Assembly (NCBI RefSeq): GCF_014359955.1 | Contig: NZ_JACIYL010000143.1 | Location: 1 to 7,557, forward strand | Length of the DNA stretch: 7,557 bases | Origin: Thermogutta sp. | GTDB taxonomy: Bacteria; Planctomycetota; Planctomycetia; Pirellulales; Thermoguttaceae | Direction: 5' to 3' | Shown here: positions 6,796 through 7,557 of the stretch, piece after piece | Layout of the letters: each line of letters starts with the position of its first letter | Position numbering within the stretch: position 1 is the first letter of the stretch | Notes under the pieces: model-generated | Told to the model about the DNA's origin: nothing | The model's input: only the letters and a program-made list of their open reading frames with translations | Databases searched by the model: none | Program-made: the position numbers and the translations under genes

Positions 6796-7299
6796 ATGGG
6801 CCGGCGATTTATTGTGGCAATTATGTTATGGTTCGTCTCTGGTTTGGTCATTTCGCAGGGATGCGGTTCGCGTACCCGGGGAAATATCCCACAAACGGCT
6901 CCGGTTTCGGGGATCGTTACTCTCGATGGCCAGCCGGTGGACGGGGCCACGGTCGTGTTTGTCCCGACGGGAACGCCTGCCTACGGGGCGTACGCCGTGA
7001 CAGACTCCAAGGGCCGTTTCGTGCTCAAGTCGTCGGAGACGGTGAGCGGCGCCGTGCCTGGCAAGTATTTCGTGCAGGTTACAAAACTCGTCACGGATAC
7101 GACAGGTAAGCAGTATGTTGTTGCGGAGGATGCCGAGCACGCGGCTTTAGCGTCCGGCGACACCACCCCCACAGGTACGGGGGGTATTACACGGAATGTG
7201 CTTCCCGAAAAGTATGCCAATCCCAAGACGTCTGGAATCGAGGTCACCGTCCCACCAGAAGGGCTGCAAGACTTCGAGATAAAACTCAGTTCCCAGTAA
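6796..7299 (+). CDS. Small carboxypeptidase-regulatory-like lipoprotein B
   Basis: This protein has 167 residues from ATG 6796, which follows GAGGG (6786-6790) at 5 nt. The N-terminus MGRRFIVAIMLWFVSGLVIS is a signal peptide, and Cys23 in SQGC is the likely lipidation site, although Ser at -3 is not ideal. The mature part resembles lipoprotein A: VSGIVTLDGQPVDGATVVFVP, then AVTDSKGRFVL and GAVPGKYFVQVT, and finally LPEKYANPKTSGIEVTV. It is longer than A by an insert (about residues 105-135) containing VVAEDAEHAALASGDTT. Earlier in-frame starts exist at GTG 6703 (3 nt after the pseudopilin B stop) and ATG 6784, but they would put a basic extension before the signal peptide and have poorer ribosome binding sites. 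It should be an exported lipid-anchored protein of unknown function, paired with pseudopilin B as A is with A. Confidence 0.85.
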   Translation: MGRRFIVAIMLWFVSGLVISQGCGSRTRGNIPQTAPVSGIVTLDGQPVDGATVVFVPTGTPAYGAYAVTDSKGRFVLKSSETVSGAVPGKYFVQVTKLVTDTTGKQYVVAEDAEHAALASGDTTPTGTGGITRNVLPEKYANPKTSGIEVTVPPEGLQDFEIKLSSQ

Positions 7300-7310
7300 C
7301 ACCATGTTCC

Positions 7311-7350
7311 CTTGAAAAAACGGTTCATCCACAAAAGCCGTGGTTTCAAG
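7311..7350 (+). repeat. Inverted repeat after lipoprotein B, possible terminator-like hairpin
   Basis: CTTGAAA (7311-7317) pairs with TTTCAAG (7344-7350), and ACGG (7320-7323) pairs with CCGT (7338-7341). A 2x2 mismatch separates the two helices and the loop has 14 nt. It begins 12 nt after the lipoprotein B stop. No T-tract follows, so it is not a classical Rho-independent terminator. It could protect the mRNA 3' end. Confidence 0.35.
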
Positions 7351-7383
7351 CGGGCAGGTTGGTTCCTGGGAAGCGACTGCGCC

Positions 7384-7557
7384 ATGGGCTTTCGCAACCG
7401 CTACGCTTTGCAACCAGGGGCTCTGACCACGAAGGAACTTTCCACGAGTGTCGGACGATATGGGTGTTCCACGTTCGTCTGGCCGCTGATGTATCTCCTT
7501 TTGGCTCTGTGGAGCTATCGACATTGCCTATCCACGGGTGCGCTCCCGGCCAGCCGA
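7384..7557 (+). CDS. Possible partial ORF with a membrane segment, runs off the right edge
   Basis: ATG 7384 opens a 58-codon frame to the window end without a stop. It contains a hydrophobic stretch FVWPLMYLLLALWSY that could be a membrane helix. In-frame codons before this ATG are also open back to the lipoprotein B stop, with TTG 7312 (TTG-AAA-AAA) as another possible start. Neither start has a good ribosome binding site and I recognise no family. The right-hand sequence would decide whether this is a real gene. Confidence 0.25.
   Translation, partial: MGFRNRYALQPGALTTKELSTSVGRYGCSTFVWPLMYLLLALWSYRHCLSTGALPASR

Noticed and set aside
7147..7524. 125-codon minus-strand open frame at the right end
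   Set aside because: It overlaps the conserved C-terminal part of lipoprotein B, has no recognisable domain and no good ribosome binding site.

Overview
The window most likely comes from a planctomycete, plausibly of the Pirellulales. The best evidence is the right half: two DUF1559 pseudopilin-like proteins with H-X9-DG C-terminal motifs, alternating with small carboxypeptidase-regulatory-like lipoproteins. This gene pair is characteristic of that phylum. Moderately high GC and a mix of ATG and GTG starts agree. I see no tRNA, rRNA, CRISPR array, insertion sequence or phage gene.

Left half (1-3816, minus strand). A gene for a beta-ketoacyl-synthase-like protein comes first (start at 3816). 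After 82 nt it is followed by a UvrA-family excinuclease ATPase gene (start at 2421) that runs off the left edge. The synthase-like protein has lost the usual Cys-His-His triad; the equivalent residues are Glu191, His330 and Asn365. Its C-terminus lies in another frame because of an apparent one-base deletion at 2704-2706. The UvrA protein is clear but has an altered first ABC signature (LSTGE).

Middle (3817-4059). A 243-nt AT-rich divergent intergenic region holds a plausible sigma-70-like promoter for the rightward genes. It also holds a 19-codon leader ORF whose stop lies 3 nt before the first pseudopilin start.

Right half (4060-7299, plus strand). The order is pseudopilin A, lipoprotein A, pseudopilin B, lipoprotein B, with gaps of 35, 79 and 96 nt. 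This looks like an old duplication of a two-gene module. The two pseudopilin N-termini are nearly identical in protein but heavily diverged at synonymous sites. The pseudopilins would be processed by a prepilin peptidase and the lipoproteins would be lipid-anchored; their joint role is unknown. After lipoprotein B come an inverted repeat and an open frame that runs off the right edge with a possible membrane segment.

The two halves are divergently transcribed and show no obvious functional link. The most unusual items are the Cys-less ketosynthase-like gene with its frameshift, and the duplicated pseudopilin/lipoprotein module. I do not find convincing evidence of a new multi-gene system here.
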